From Opeltia flavorubescens (taxonomy: Eukaryota; Ascomycota; Lecanoromycetes; Teloschistales; Teloschistaceae): a stretch of DNA of 64,000 nt. The notes under the pieces were generated by a model, which was not told the origin of the DNA, made no database searches, and saw nothing but the letters and a program-made list of their open reading frames with translations. The stretch covers positions 124,001 through 188,000 of the forward strand of contig KE546974.1 of assembly GCA_000442125.1 (NCBI GenBank), written 5' to 3'. Of this stretch, positions 10,817-22,349 are shown in pieces. A program made the position numbers and the translations under genes. The first letter of the stretch is position 1, and each line of letters opens with the position of its first letter.

Positions 10817-11851
10817 TCACGCAACTCTCTTCAACCCTCCCATCGGCAAAACCCCCCCATCCCTCCTCCTCAACTCATCCTTCACATCCCCGAGCCACTG
10901 ATCCTTCTCCTGCGTCGGAATCTGCTCGCACCAATCCTCACGATCCGTCACCAACCCCCCGGAAGCATCAAAGATCGCATCGAAAATACACCGGCAAAGA
11001 TCAGGCGGGAGTTCGAAATCGACTTTATTCTTCCCATCTTCCACAAACGCTTGGAAGTTATATGGTTGGACATGGCAGCGATTAGTCAGTGCATTGTTGA
11101 AAGCCGTCGCGGCGGGATCTTCGGCCCAGCCTGCCTTGATGACTTCGTGGCGGGTATAGCCTTTTGTTTCGGACCAATTTGGTTTCCCTTTGTGAGCGTA
11201 GTAAGGTTTGTCGAAGATATCGCAGACTTCGGTGTCGCATTCTGGGTTCGGGGGTGGGGGTTCGGGGAAGTCGCAAGCTCCGGGGTCGCAGGGGGGAGGG
11301 TTTGTGTCGAGGACGACTTGGTCGTTAGGGCCGACCCAGGAGTCATTCCATTCTATGATGGAGGTGGCTTGGTGCCAGCTTGCTTCATGTTGGCCGCATT
11401 GGTTCGTTCCCTGGGTGGCGATGATGTAGCGACCGGTGCCCGTCATGACGGAGCCGTCGTCATTCCAGCCGTAGGTACCGCCCCCGCCGCTGGTGGTGCA
11501 GTAGACCGGGTCGTAGAGGTTTCGGCTGTCGCCGGCATCTTTGCCGCACATGTTGAGGATGCCTTTGTAGGTTTGTATACAGGTGTCTTGTGTGACGGCG
11601 ATGGGGGGAGCGTTGGACTTGGAGATTGGAGGGAAGTATTCGAGTTTGCAGTCGCCTTCGACTTCTTCCCATCCTAAGGTGAGATCACCGGCGCAGAGTC
11701 TGTTAATGGCGGTTTCGCATTGAGAGTTGCAGAGCTTGGGAGCACCGTCGTTGGAGCAGAAGTAACACCATCCACGATTCGCATCTGAAAAGACTACTGC
11801 TGTGACCGAGGTAGCTAAAGCAGCAAATACGACAGCATTTCGTAACGCCAT
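10817..11851 (-). CDS. Secreted cysteine-rich protein, 344 aa, unknown function
   Basis: Single-exon gene with a clean signal peptide (MALRNAVVFAALATSVTAV). The mature protein has many cysteines in pairs and short intervals (RGWCYFCSNDGAPKLC, CETAINRLC, CDPGACDFP, CDTEVCDIF, CRCIFDAIF), pointing to extensive disulphide bonding and an extracellular location. A Pro-rich stretch (PEPPPPNPEC) divides an N-terminal and a C-terminal half, suggesting two folded parts with a hinge. A basic RRR lies near the C-terminus. The stop TGA at 10817-10819 overlaps a possible GTGAGT donor, so a further short exon cannot be excluded. I do not recognise the family; effector-like or cell-wall roles are only guesses. 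The sense strand flips from C-rich to G-rich near 11030. Confidence 0.8.
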   Translation of the reverse strand: MALRNAVVFAALATSVTAVVFSDANRGWCYFCSNDGAPKLCNSQCETAINRLCAGDLTLGWEEVEGDCKLEYFPPISKSNAPPIAVTQDTCIQTYKGILNMCGKDAGDSRNLYDPVYCTTSGGGGTYGWNDDGSVMTGTGRYIIATQGTNQCGQHEASWHQATSIIEWNDSWVGPNDQVVLDTNPPPCDPGACDFPEPPPPNPECDTEVCDIFDKPYYAHKGKPNWSETKGYTRHEVIKAGWAEDPAATAFNNALTNRCHVQPYNFQAFVEDGKNKVDFELPPDLCRCIFDAIFDASGGLVTDREDWCEQIPTQEKDQWLGDVKDELRRRDGGVLPMGGLKRVA

Positions 11852-13816
11852 AGCAGTGAATGTGTATACTGGGGGGATACTGCCTTTCTGTGGCCTCTGT
11901 TATCAAAGAAGCGACAAGACAACTTTGAATAGGATGCAACACAAGCAAAGAAAAAATTTGAAAATCTCGATTGCGAAATAAATTCGGCGAGTGAGAATGG
12001 CATCTTCCTTTGTATGGATGTTATTATCGCATGCGCATCTTCGGGTCAAAATGTTTCAAGCACTAGCGATTGAAGCGCGACCAAATAATGTAGGCCCACA
12101 GAAAGTATTGGACCATGCGACAGCAGCCACTGATACACGGTACATCGCATAAAGAGTTATTTTCATGAGCTTAGCTTAAGTAGAGTTCTGTTCGGATGGC
12201 CAAGAAGTATGAGATGTGGATAGAGAGATGGAAAACGGAATAAGGTCATTGGCATGTTTCGATGTAACGAGAAAGCATCGATACACACCACCTACATCAT
12301 TCTTCAAGTCATAGGACAAGTAGCCATAATTTAGAGGAGTCAAGCCAGTTGTTGCAAACGCTTACTTGCACTGTCAATGCGCTTTCTCCCGTCAGGCATG
12401 AGATGAGATGGCCTTCTCACTACATAAGCATGCACAGACAATATTCCATGGCGCCCAATGCAGAACCAGAAGAACGGCATAGCTGTCTGTTCGCTAGGTG
12501 GCTAGCATCGATACATCGATAGCGTTCGTATTGATTACCGTGTCCCAGTCCGGAAGATTTCGAGATGGTGAGGATATCCAAAAATGGATCACGGCACGGG
12601 CCAGACAAGCGACAACCGCCATTGTTTGCCGCTGTTCATCGTGTCTCTTCTTACTATCATAGAATTCAATGTTTCATGGCTTTGAAATCCATACGTGAAG
12701 AAGACTCGTTGGTTTCATAAGCCCATCCATGCTGGTAATGGCCTTGGAAATCCAAAGGGAACATGCGAAGCAAAGAGCTCCAGCAACTATTTAGTACATC
12801 CGTGATAGAGACCTGCCAAGTATTGTCAGTCTTCTAATCGTTGTATCTCTTTCACGAGCTACGTACTTGGAAGTCTACGGTGTTCATATCTGCGATTTCG
12901 ATGAATGAAATGACTTCATGTATGTATAGGGAACAACGTACAGGCAGGATGGCTGTGAGGTTCTGTGTCACTCCCTTCCTCGGGCTTGGTAAGTAGGTGG
13001 GACATGGAACCGCTCATGGATCAAGCACCCCAAGGTATTCATCTCATTGCCCCGAAGATCTCTCTTCCAAACCTTCATCATACATCATGAACTTGACATA
13101 GACTGCGAAAAGAAGACCGTAAGTTCAGGATTGCGTTACTTTTACTTTTGAAGTGAGGCTTGCATGTAAAGCCATGAGGTGTTCATAGCGTTGCAGAAAA
13201 GAAATCAAGTGAAAACAGTGTATCTCTACCATCATTGCTGTATCTGAACTGCTGTAATCTTCCAAGCAATTGATATATCACATAAACCAAAGAGGAAGTG
13301 CAAAACTGTATTCCCCTTCCATCGTCGATGCTTCATCCTTTCTTACAAACAAAGCCCCTCTATCGTTTCGAAGTTCCATGGCATCATATCCCCATTCATG
13401 TCTTTCATTCACCATCAAACACTACATCATCACCCTTCACATCCCACAGAAAAGCCCATCCTTTCACGGTTGATTTCCAACCACCCTCTGCAATGCCATC
13501 TATTCTCAGCTTCAATCCTCCTTCTTGAGATCGTTTTCGCAAGCTTTCCTCTCCACAAAACCATTCATCAGCACCCCAAGAGAAAAAACCCCTCCCGTCA
13601 TCAAAGTCACAACTACCGAACTCTGTATCCCCATCGAAGCCCTCACACCATCAAACCTCGCCATCGCCCTTCCCACGACTCTGAACTCTAAAAACCCACA
13701 TATCCAAGAAAAAAAAAATTAAAAGACCACTGTACGTCCACCCCTGCCCCCTTCCCCCTGCCCCTTCCCCCAACTCCCCAGCTTCCACATCTGACGCCCA
13801 TATCAATCAAAGACAG
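11852..13816. other. Long divergent intergenic region
   Basis: About 2 kb with no frame longer than about 100 codons and no recognisable product. Base composition is ordinary until about 13,740, where it becomes very C-rich just ahead of the next plus-strand gene. Long upstream regions are common for regulated surface-protein genes; I see nothing specific. Confidence 0.45.
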
Positions 13817-14599
13817 ATGCCATATCCACCAAACCACCACCCCTCACCCTTCAGCCCCTCAGCCAAAAACCCGTCTCACCAATCCCCCTCTCCCACAACA
13901 CCCGCGTCATCCACCAGCCGGACCCCTCATCGATGGCAGGAGGACCCAGACACACCTCTATTCACCCAACTCTCTTCCTGGCACCCCAAATACAACGCCC
14001 AATGCCATAAATCCGCTTTCTCGGCGCACCGAGGTGTGCAATTCACGCCCATCAACACCCTCTCCCCGTACCAACTCCCCGCTGCTCCCTACCAACTCTC
14101 AGCCTGGCACGCCAGCTTTGACACTCAAAATTCTCAATCCGCCTCACCCTACCAAGTCCCCAGGAAGGGCCCGAGGACGGGTCCACCGCTTCCTCCCCCT
14201 CCCTCTTCCTCCCTCTACGCCTCGCAATCCCTCGCGTCAGCATCCCCCTCTCCCTACGCCGCCCCTCTCCGTCAGGCTTCAGCACCCCTCCCCTCCCTCC
14301 CCTCTCCCCCACCACGCCTTCGCCGGCCCTCCCTCGCCGAGCGCCGCGCTCTAAAAGCCGGCCGTCTGGAAAAGAAGAAACGTCTAGCCTCAGACCCGGA
14401 ACGGTACGGCGCGGAGCAGATGGCTTTACTAACTGCATCGATCGTAAAGAGCGGGAAGGGAGATAAAAGGGAAGAGGAGGGAGATGGAAATGGAAATGGA
14501 AAGGAGTGGGAAGAAGGGGTGAGGGTCAAGGTTGAAGAGGAAGGACTGAGCTGGCTGGAGACGCAGAGCGGTTTAGCGTCGAGCAGCTATTTCTCTTAA
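13817..14599 (+). CDS. Low-complexity Ser/Pro-rich protein with a charged tail, 260 aa
   Basis: Single open frame from an ATG. The N-terminal 60% is Pro/Ser/His/Gln-rich. Two spaced similar blocks, LSSWHPKYNAQ and LSAWHASFDTQ, are the only ordered-looking elements there. The C-terminal part switches to a basic helix-like segment (LAERRALKAGRLEKKKRL) followed by DPERYGAEQMALLTASI and an acidic Gly/Glu-rich tail. No signal peptide or membrane segment. The DPERY...TAS block recurs downstream in a decayed copy with mainly synonymous changes, which supports translation of this frame. Function unknown; probably nuclear or cytoplasmic. Coding status is likely but not proven. Confidence 0.55.
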   Translation: MPYPPNHHPSPFSPSAKNPSHQSPSPTTPASSTSRTPHRWQEDPDTPLFTQLSSWHPKYNAQCHKSAFSAHRGVQFTPINTLSPYQLPAAPYQLSAWHASFDTQNSQSASPYQVPRKGPRTGPPLPPPPSSSLYASQSLASASPSPYAAPLRQASAPLPSLPSPPPRLRRPSLAERRALKAGRLEKKKRLASDPERYGAEQMALLTASIVKSGKGDKREEEGDGNGNGKEWEEGVRVKVEEEGLSWLETQSGLASSSYFS

Positions 14600-14895
14600 A
14601 CCTATCAAGTCAAACTAACGGTCAGGGAAAGGGAAATAACCGTAGGGAAGAGCAAGAAGGAGTGAGGGTCAAGGTTGAGGAGGAGTGAAAAAGCGGTTGG
14701 TGTGCGGACCCGGAGCGTTACAGGGCGGAGCAGATGGCTCTATTCACCGCATCGATGCAGAAGACAGGGGAAGGAGATGGGAAGGGAGAGGAAGAAGGGG
14801 AAGAGGAAGACGAAGGGAGATAGAAAGTAAGGAATAGAGATGGGGGGGNNNNNGGGGGGGTGAAAGTCAGAGTCAACGAGGAGTGAGCAGATAGG
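14392..14895 (+). repeat. Degenerate duplications of the 3' end of the preceding gene
   Basis: Two blocks alternate. Block A begins GACCCGGA(A/G)CG and encodes DPERYxAEQMALxTAS; it is found near 14,393 and 14,707. Block B is GTGAGGGTCAAGGTTGA and variants, near 14,519, 14,661 and, more decayed, 14,860. Copies are 70-85% alike by eye. The arrangement fits tandem duplication of the last part of the gene at 13,817, with the middle now broken by an assembly gap. Confidence 0.65.
14849..14853. other. Assembly gap (5 N) between two runs of G
   Basis: Five N flanked by seven G on each side. The true length is unknown; assemblies commonly break at such purine repeats. A single N also occurs at 21849. 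Confidence 0.99.
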
Positions 14896-14949
14896 ATTGT
14901 ATAAATGAAAAGGATTGGTGGCTCGATGTAATATTCCTGTCGTGACCAA

Positions 14950-16100
14950 TGAACCGTAACGATAGTAATGCCAAAAACCGCCAGTATAGCAATCTCGGTA
15001 CCAATACCAATTCTGTAAATCCAATAACACGATACCATAGCACAATCCTCTCAAAAAAACAACCGCTGAGATCGCGACATCATCGCGCAATAACAACCCC
15101 TGCAAATCCCAAAACCCTCCATGAAATTTAGACCATCATCCACCATTATTAACCGAAATTGCCCCTTCCCTCGGATCAAGCAAGATCAGTCACACAAACC
15201 TACAGATCCTAATCTAATAATCGCCAGCCAAAAACCTATCAAATCCACTACCACCAGATCACTAGCCCACCAGCTCTCTAAAAATCACCAAAGACAACAG
15301 CGATACCAACCCGCGCCGTCATCGAAACCTGCAAATCTCGGAGAAGTACACCACCACCAACCAAACAGCCAACCAAAAATCTCTACCTCCCCTGAGGTGT
15401 AACCAAAATAAAATTCGAAGGAAACCTACATACCTTAATCTAATAGTCCTCAGCCATAAACCAGTCGAATTTACTACTACCATCACCACTTAAACTAGTA
15501 TTGGTAACAGCACTCCAAGAACACCTCTGATATCAAAACTTGAAACCCACAACATCAAACCCTGCAATCCCGAAATCTCAATAGACCCCCATCCTCTGTC
15601 TCCAGTCTCCAACCCCCCTCCACTTTAATCAGATCACATAAAATTAAATCACCAACCCCTGATGTATTTCATCCCCAACCAACCCAAGACAAAACCCCCC
15701 AATACATCAGCCCTACCACCACCACCACCAGCAAAAATAAACAGCAAAAATAACCACCAATAAAAACACTTTTCAAATTAGATAAAACCGGGAAAAAACA
15801 CAGTTTCATATCCCAAAAACAACCACCACCACCATCCATTCAAGCTTAAATCTCACGCAACCAACAGTCAAATCTCGAAATAGCAAGGACGTTGAATTAA
15901 CAATTGATGGAATTTTCATTTACTATCCATCCCACCAACACAGCCCGCTAAAGCCAACTAAATTACCATCCAGCCCCCCTCACATCCCCCTCCAAAACTC
16001 ATCATCATCGCTAAACAAGGAGTGTAATCTACCACCCAGCCCGGTTGTTCAGACCGAACCATCATGGCCAAAAATCAATCATAACAAACACAAGAAAAAT
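14950..16100. repeat. A/C-rich, G-poor tract with degenerate ~230-bp repeats
   Basis: The plus strand is almost devoid of G (line 15661-15720: 4 G, 26 C). Related segments recur: CCTGCAAATC-type words near 15,105, 15,330 and 15,563, and AACCTACA..CTAATCTAATA(A/G)TC..CAGCCA near 15,200 and 15,424. The spacing is roughly 225-234 bp, so about three old copies of one unit are likely. No open frame of interest crosses it. It is the downstream flank of the minus-strand hydrophobin gene. It could be a decayed minisatellite; no transposon features are visible. Confidence 0.55.
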
Positions 16101-16267
16101 ATCATCGCCAAATGGGTAAGATCCAGCCGTGCACCTTCCAACCAGATATCAATTATTCAACCCATCTCGCCATGCCTGCTTTCCATCGCAACAACAGGAC
16201 TTTAAGATATCAACCTTTCCGCAGCAGGGAAAAAGGCGACTGGCGCAGTATTTTGCCGGTGAGAAGT

Positions 16268-16726
16268 CTAGAAGACCTGAGGGCAAACGTTGCCAACGTT
16301 GACCAAACCATACTAGTCACGCTCAATTAGCAGGGGATCTACAACAGGATATCGACGAGAAAGACATACCTGATCACCAGAAGAGCAGCATGCAACCTTG
16401 GAGCTCTGGGTGCACTGAGCTGCAAGAGAGAGGGGAGAGAGCACTATAGAAATATCTCGCGTAAGCCACGTTGATCACACATCTTGAGGGGAAATAGGGG
16501 GGTTCTGCCACATACAGTCAAGGTTGACACACTGGATGCCAACGGGAAGAGTGACCAAGCCAAAGAGCTTGTCAACAACCTGGTTGCAGCACTTGGCAGT
16601 CTGAGTCGAAGTACATTGATCCTGGATGCCCTGGGCGGGAGTAGTACGAGCGACGATGTTCTCGGCAGGAAGAGCGGTGGCCATGACGGCGAGGGAGACG
16701 AAAGCGACGATGTTCTTGAATTGCAT
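16268..16726 (-). CDS. Hydrophobin, three exons, 101 aa
   Basis: Small secreted amphipathic protein that coats aerial hyphae or spores. Exons 16726-16516, 16419-16370 and 16312-16268; introns of 96 nt (GTATGT...GCAG) and 57 nt (GTATGT...CTAG). A signal peptide (MQFKNIVAFVSLAVMATALP) is followed by eight cysteines in hydrophobin order: QC-TSTQTAK-CC, then 18 residues to IQC, six to SQC, seven to ACC and 14 to NVC. The C-terminus GLVNVGNVCPQVF is typical. The C3-C4 (18) and C4-C5 (6) gaps are shorter than usual for class I, and the pattern is not class II either, so it is best called class I-like or unclassified. The exons are too short to be noticed as open frames, but the join is unambiguous. 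Confidence 0.92.
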
Positions 16727-16864
16727 TTTGATTTTTTGTTTTGTGGATTTAAAGACTGAAAGGTCTTGAAAGCGATTGAATGAAGCTTTTTGGATTGAAG
16801 ATGTGATTGAAGAGGCTGTTGGATTGCTGGCTGATGAAGTTCAATCTCGAGGGGAAATGAACAC

Positions 16865-16876
16865 CATTATATAGAT
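16865..16876 (-). promoter_or_regulatory. TATA element upstream of the hydrophobin
   Basis: The minus strand reads CTATATAATGG about 140-150 bp before the hydrophobin ATG, a good TATA box at a sensible distance for a strongly induced gene with a leader of roughly 110 nt. Transcription start not known. Confidence 0.55.
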
Positions 16877-19800
16877 TTTTGGAAGGCTCAACTCCTCCAT
16901 CCAAGATTCATCGTCTTCTCTTGGCGACAATCTGCAAGCCAGTCCCTTGGTCGTGTCTTTGCTGAGGCATTAGCCGTGATGAAGCCAAAGACCCTGTTTT
17001 GCCGTGTCGATACTACCCCACCTGCGCATACAGGATCGGATGAGGTGAAGATCGGCGTCATATTGAGGTGTTGAGATGGATGAGTACCGAATGATATCCG
17101 CGTTCACGAGCAAGATCAGACTTGACGCCGAGGATGAAGGCCGGCAATAGAATAGTCTATACTAGATGTGTCAGAGTTACGCGAAAGGCAGGAGTTCTGT
17201 ACGGTTCACAACATGTACGATGATGTCGTTGAAACACCACGGAGGGTCTTCCGTTCAAAGAGAGCCTAAGCTCGGGGATTTTTATGATGACTGTGGTTGC
17301 AGCCCGCTGCGTCAACGGCATCAATAAACAATCGTGGCGTCGTCCGTCGCTGCGCGTATGCAGCTGAAGAATCAACATTGACCGGATTCTATGCGCTGTG
17401 ATTGCTGGTGTTCGGCTTCGAGCACCTCGTCGGCGCAGATGACTTGTCAATATCACGAGATGTGAACCATTGAGCGTTTGTGATGGCCGACTTCGGAAGA
17501 CGAGCCTTCTCAGATCTTCGTAGCTAGCAAGTCTCGTACCATGGTTCAACTCTTGCCATTGACTACCTGTCCAAGCTTCCAATGGAGTCGTGTTTATTTT
17601 GATGCGATTTAGGCCAAGCATGTACAAGTTTCGCCAGCTAACGCTCACGACCAATGCGCGGACGGCGACGGCTCGCTGTGATCTACTGTATAGCCTACAG
17701 CAAGGGGCATCTGTGGTTTTCCTGCAGCCACAGTTGGCTTACTACCGCCTGTTGAAAAGTTTATCGTGCAGTCCTCAGCTGCGGTATTAGTAGCAGCTTT
17801 CTGATTGGATGTCGGAATGGCATCGATGCTAAATGAGGGTGCAACACAATCCTTTCAACGAGCCTGAAAGTTCTCCACTAACACTTATGGTGGTCATAGA
17901 TCTGTTTCCCAGCGAAGCGTGTTCATCAACCTGATGGAATGTGCGGACCTGCCTTGAAGTCTAATGTGGCCGATGTCGCTTATGATCGGCGGCTGGCTGC
18001 CTCCGTGTTCACCATTTTGGACAAGGTCGGGTTACATCGCAGGCAGGATTTGTTCCGTTTTTGTCTTTGTAATGTGCGGCAATTATCCCAGTGCGGCCGC
18101 ACTCACCACAGCACAAAGGATACCGAAGAAGTCAAAGGATTGGTGCTTAAGAAGAGTCTTGGCTGCATTTTCGGGGAATGACGGTCGTCTTTCTTGCAAT
18201 GCTTTGCCTTTCCAATGATCATGATGGAAGCCATCCAGTACTGTATTAGTCTCGTACCTTCGCCCCACACCAAGAGCGGCTGAGGCTGTTGTCACTCTTA
18301 GACATGAGTGACTAGAAAGGACCCTTTGCGGGGATGAGACGGCGGAACGTCGTATGATCAAGTGGCGTAGGGACTAGAGAAAGTCAAACGGACAGTCCAA
18401 TAAATAGCTTGCCAGGTCATGTGTTGTCCGATCGTGGATAGCTCAGGAATCTGACCGCGACGGGGATTGTGTGTTGGCGTTGTGGAGTACAGCTGTCCAG
18501 GCTAGGGAAGGGACGGGACGGATTGCTAGCCCATTGTTTTCCAATCCTCCTCAAGTTCTTTCCACATAGTGAATATTCTGTTGACATCGCAACGAGCATT
18601 GCCAATTGGACGGGAACTTTCCGTCGGACAGATGCCACATTTTCCTGAGTGGTGCGAGGGAAGCGAGTGCGCTCTCATGGCTAGCTGAGCGATCCAAAGA
18701 CTGGCTGAGGGCGTTTTCGGTCGGCAGCATTGTCGAAATCTGCCCGCTTCAGCATTCCTAGATCTGGTAGAGTGACGGCGATGTGCATGCACCATTTCCT
18801 GAACCTGGCGAGCCAAGCCCTACTTCTCCGCATTTTGGGATGAAATCGGTTTAGTCCAAGATGGCTCCATGCACCTCGTAATTGCAGCGCTTCCCGAACA
18901 GACTTTTGGACATGCTTGTCATGAGATGCGAATCCCGCCAGCTCAACGGTCACTCGTGGCCTCCGCGCCCGTTGCCGCTGATCTTCACTGGCTCAGTAGA
19001 TCATCCTTCATGCCTGATCAAATTTGGAACGCCACCTCAGGATTCTTTGGCGTGACCATAAGTGATGAGTAGTTGGCTTTTATTGTGACCACCCAGTACA
19101 TGTGTCGCGGGTCATATACATCGCCGTCTGCGATATGTGATTGAAGCGTAAGGAGGATGTCCAATAGATTATCTTCGGGAATTCGTAAATGCGCGCGTTG
19201 ACTAAGGTATGCGAGTGCGCCACGGGCGTAGATGGCTCTCCAGTGATTCCTCGTACGTAAGGCCAAGGCATGACTGCCGGGTCTGACATTGCCATCGTCG
19301 ATTGTTCGACATCGCCGAGCTGATTCCTCTGAGAATACATTTTCCGCGCCATGCGAGGCGACGACAACAACGACGTTGCAGCTCAAGTAACCTCAGAGTC
19401 GATGAGGAGGTCCGTCAGGACATTTATTTTTCATCGTTACTCGACGCATATGATATGAAGTTTTGCGGCGAGGTCCTCTGCAGTGCACAGCAGTGGATTC
19501 CTGGGGTTGAGTCCTGATAAGATCAGCCCGGAACTGGCCTGCCCGGAGCATTCGTCGAGAGAAGTTGTCGTACCTCTGTTTCTGATCCGTCGAGTAACAG
19601 CACCATTAGAACCATTCAATCGGATCGCTCAAGACGCCCAACTGAGGCCAGCGGGCTCGACGATGTTTTTAATGGAGAATGGAAAACGAAATACTTTGGC
19701 AACGACGAGCTGTTGTGCCGCGACAATGAGCACTTGCTTCAAATAAGAAGTCTATGCATATCATGCGTGAGCGGTCAACAACTTCAGCCAGGCTGCAATG

Positions 19801-22349
19801 ATCCGTGATGAAGAGAACGACGGAATGGATCTTTTAAGAGCATGATGGCACGCAAATGGGTGCAGCAATGAGATGGAACGAGAACAAGATCACACCTTGA
19901 GAATGATTGATATCGAAGGATGTAAAGAGGAAGTGATGCACTTGCCAGATAATCCGCGGGAAGAGACGACGGAAGGCGCGACGGGATTACTGGATGCCTG
20001 TCCATGTTTTGAACCCAAGCGATCGGAAGGGGACGAAAACTACGATCTGTCTCTCCGCACCCGAATGTAGACTGACAGCTGCACAATACTTCTCGTTGCC
20101 GGGCGATGGACAGAAAAACTTCCGAGATGTTATGTAAGAGGTGAGTGACGGGTCGGTTTTCCTCGGTTCAAATTATTCCCTTTAGCATAATCGCCATGTT
20201 TCAAGCCGCAGCAACTGCAAGAGGAACGGGGGTGCATTCATGATTCGAGAATTGACTTTCCGTTATGACACTCAAGTCCATTTGGTGTTTTGTTTGAGAA
20301 AGTTCCTTTCATTAGATATCTGGCAAAAGCACAGCTGTCGCCGTGGGAAACGCTTGACCTTCGGATGTTAAGTCATCAACATCAAGTTATGAAATAATGC
20401 AAACAGCTGTCTTTTCCGAGCACATATATATGCATCGATCAGAGAGAAATCTGGTAATTGGGCGGGTGAACGATCTCGGAAGCACGATAATCTGAGATGC
20501 ATTGCGGAATCGCTTTGCATAATTGTGTCATCGCTCTTTCCGGGGAAAACCTTTAATGCAATCACTTTCGACGTGCTGTAATCGAGGTATCGAAGTCTCC
20601 GCTTGGTTATTTGCATCTCACCAGTTGGGGGTATAGAGATTCAATAAGTATTCTTTTTTCGTGGTTGCTTTGACATGTGATGCGCGTCATGACCGAGCTT
20701 ATCGCCCCTCCCAAAACATCTCCTTATCTTCTCCAAATCACACAGGCAGAGACAGCATACACACCCACTTGCCGTCATAGCTGTGAGCTTGTAGGTGCGA
20801 ATGGACCAAGCTCACAAAGTCCATCGATTGGTAGCCGATCCTATGGGGGAGTTCATGATAGATGCCGCCGAGCCGTTCTAGAGTGTCTGGACTGCTATGA
20901 GTGCATAACACATGCGGAGCAGTGTCCGCACGTTTGGGTTAGTTGCTGAGATACTTCCTTAATAATCTATGTAGTCCATGAAAATTGCCAATGCTTCCAC
21001 AAGTATTCCCAGTTGTGATAGTCTCAAAAATACCATAGAACATAAATTATGATCAAACAAGAACAATTATCCTCTGGACATCTCGAGTCAATTCATCTAC
21101 AACGTTCCTGACTGACAGTCTGTCGCATTTGAAACTCTCCGCACCAAATGTTTAATCTGCTTGATGTCATCATACTACCTTGGCTCCGCTGTCAGTTCGT
21201 CTGCATATGCACTGTATGCCGAGAATTATGCCCACCGCTTTTGGCGTGCATGGACATCGATATCCATATTGCGGTCATGCATGTCTCAATTCGGTCGGAA
21301 CAAGCTGACTCTGTTTCCTATTCTGTTCGAGTCAGCACTTCAAGATCCACTTGTCCATTCCCTGTCGCATCTAGCATTACTCTTACGTTGTTGCACAACC
21401 GCTGGAGTCGCTAGACGACCAGGGTAAAGCGCCTACTTGTGCAGTGAAGCGGTTGGCCTTCTTGTGACAGGCCTTACGCTGCTCAACATTATCGAATGAT
21501 GAATGGGTGCAAGAAAATGCCCTTCGACCTGACGTCTTTTGCGTTCTTTCCAGATTTTGTCACATTTTCGGGACTTACCACAACAAAATGCGCAGAACAG
21601 CTTTGGGAAAGATGGACAGCAAATATCGAGAAGAAAGCGATACAGTCAAATGAACCAAATGCAATATCGTCCAAATGTTGTCCAAATATTACAATGCTGC
21701 TCGATTCTCAACCAGTCAACAGGCTAAGGGAAATCTTCTATGTCATGTCGATGGGGGATAATTGATCTTGAGTTTCTTCAAACAACCAGCAGGCGTATGT
21801 TGTATTCTGTCAGAAGCGGATAAAGTACAGAGACCGCCCTCGCAAAGANCTGCACCAATACGAATGATAAGGTAGGCCAGGAATGACTTGAAGCACCTTC
21901 TTGAAAAGGCTAGCAGGCTTCTGGGCTCGTGAGAGAGGGGGGTGAATCAGTAAATTGCAATCTCCATTATCTCCAGGAAACAGGCTAGTAGAGTAAACCT
22001 CGGAAGGGTTCCGCACCGCGTGTCAATATTGTCGTAATCTGGGGAAAGTCGAGACCAAAATAACGACACGCGACGGTTTGTGCACCATTCTCCGTTTCGA
22101 AGCATTAATCTTTTTCATTCACTATCACATTAACTCATTGTTACTGCCCATTGACTGGTCTATTCGCTGTCCTCTTCAGCTTCCCCAGCGTTGCAAGCCC
22201 GCGATCACAAAGCTCACTCCATTGAGACTTCTAGGTTGACTTTGATGAGGTATCGACTATCAGCCTACTTATCGCTATTTTGAGAGCTTCCGGGCGACAG
22301 CTAGTATATTCGGACGATCCTTGTCACCAGAGCTCGCCAGGTAACCTCA
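16877..22349. other. Gene-poor stretch, about 5.5 kb
   Basis: No convincing gene on either strand. The longest frame (17157-17654 minus, 165 codons) is Arg/Leu/Thr-rich with no recognisable domain and overlaps nothing with splice support. Base composition is ordinary and does not look like the AT-rich result of repeat-induced point mutation. No reverse transcriptase, transposase or terminal repeats seen. One ambiguous base at 21849. It may hold a long upstream region, noncoding RNA or very short-exon genes that I cannot resolve. Confidence 0.4.

Noticed and set aside
10559-11677. 372-codon plus-strand frame
   Set aside because: It is antisense to the cysteine-rich secreted protein, lacks a signal peptide or domain, and is a by-product of that gene's skewed composition.
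17157-17654. 165-codon minus-strand frame in the gene-poor block
   Set aside because: Composition (Arg, Leu, Thr) and absence of motifs suggest chance; kept only as a note.
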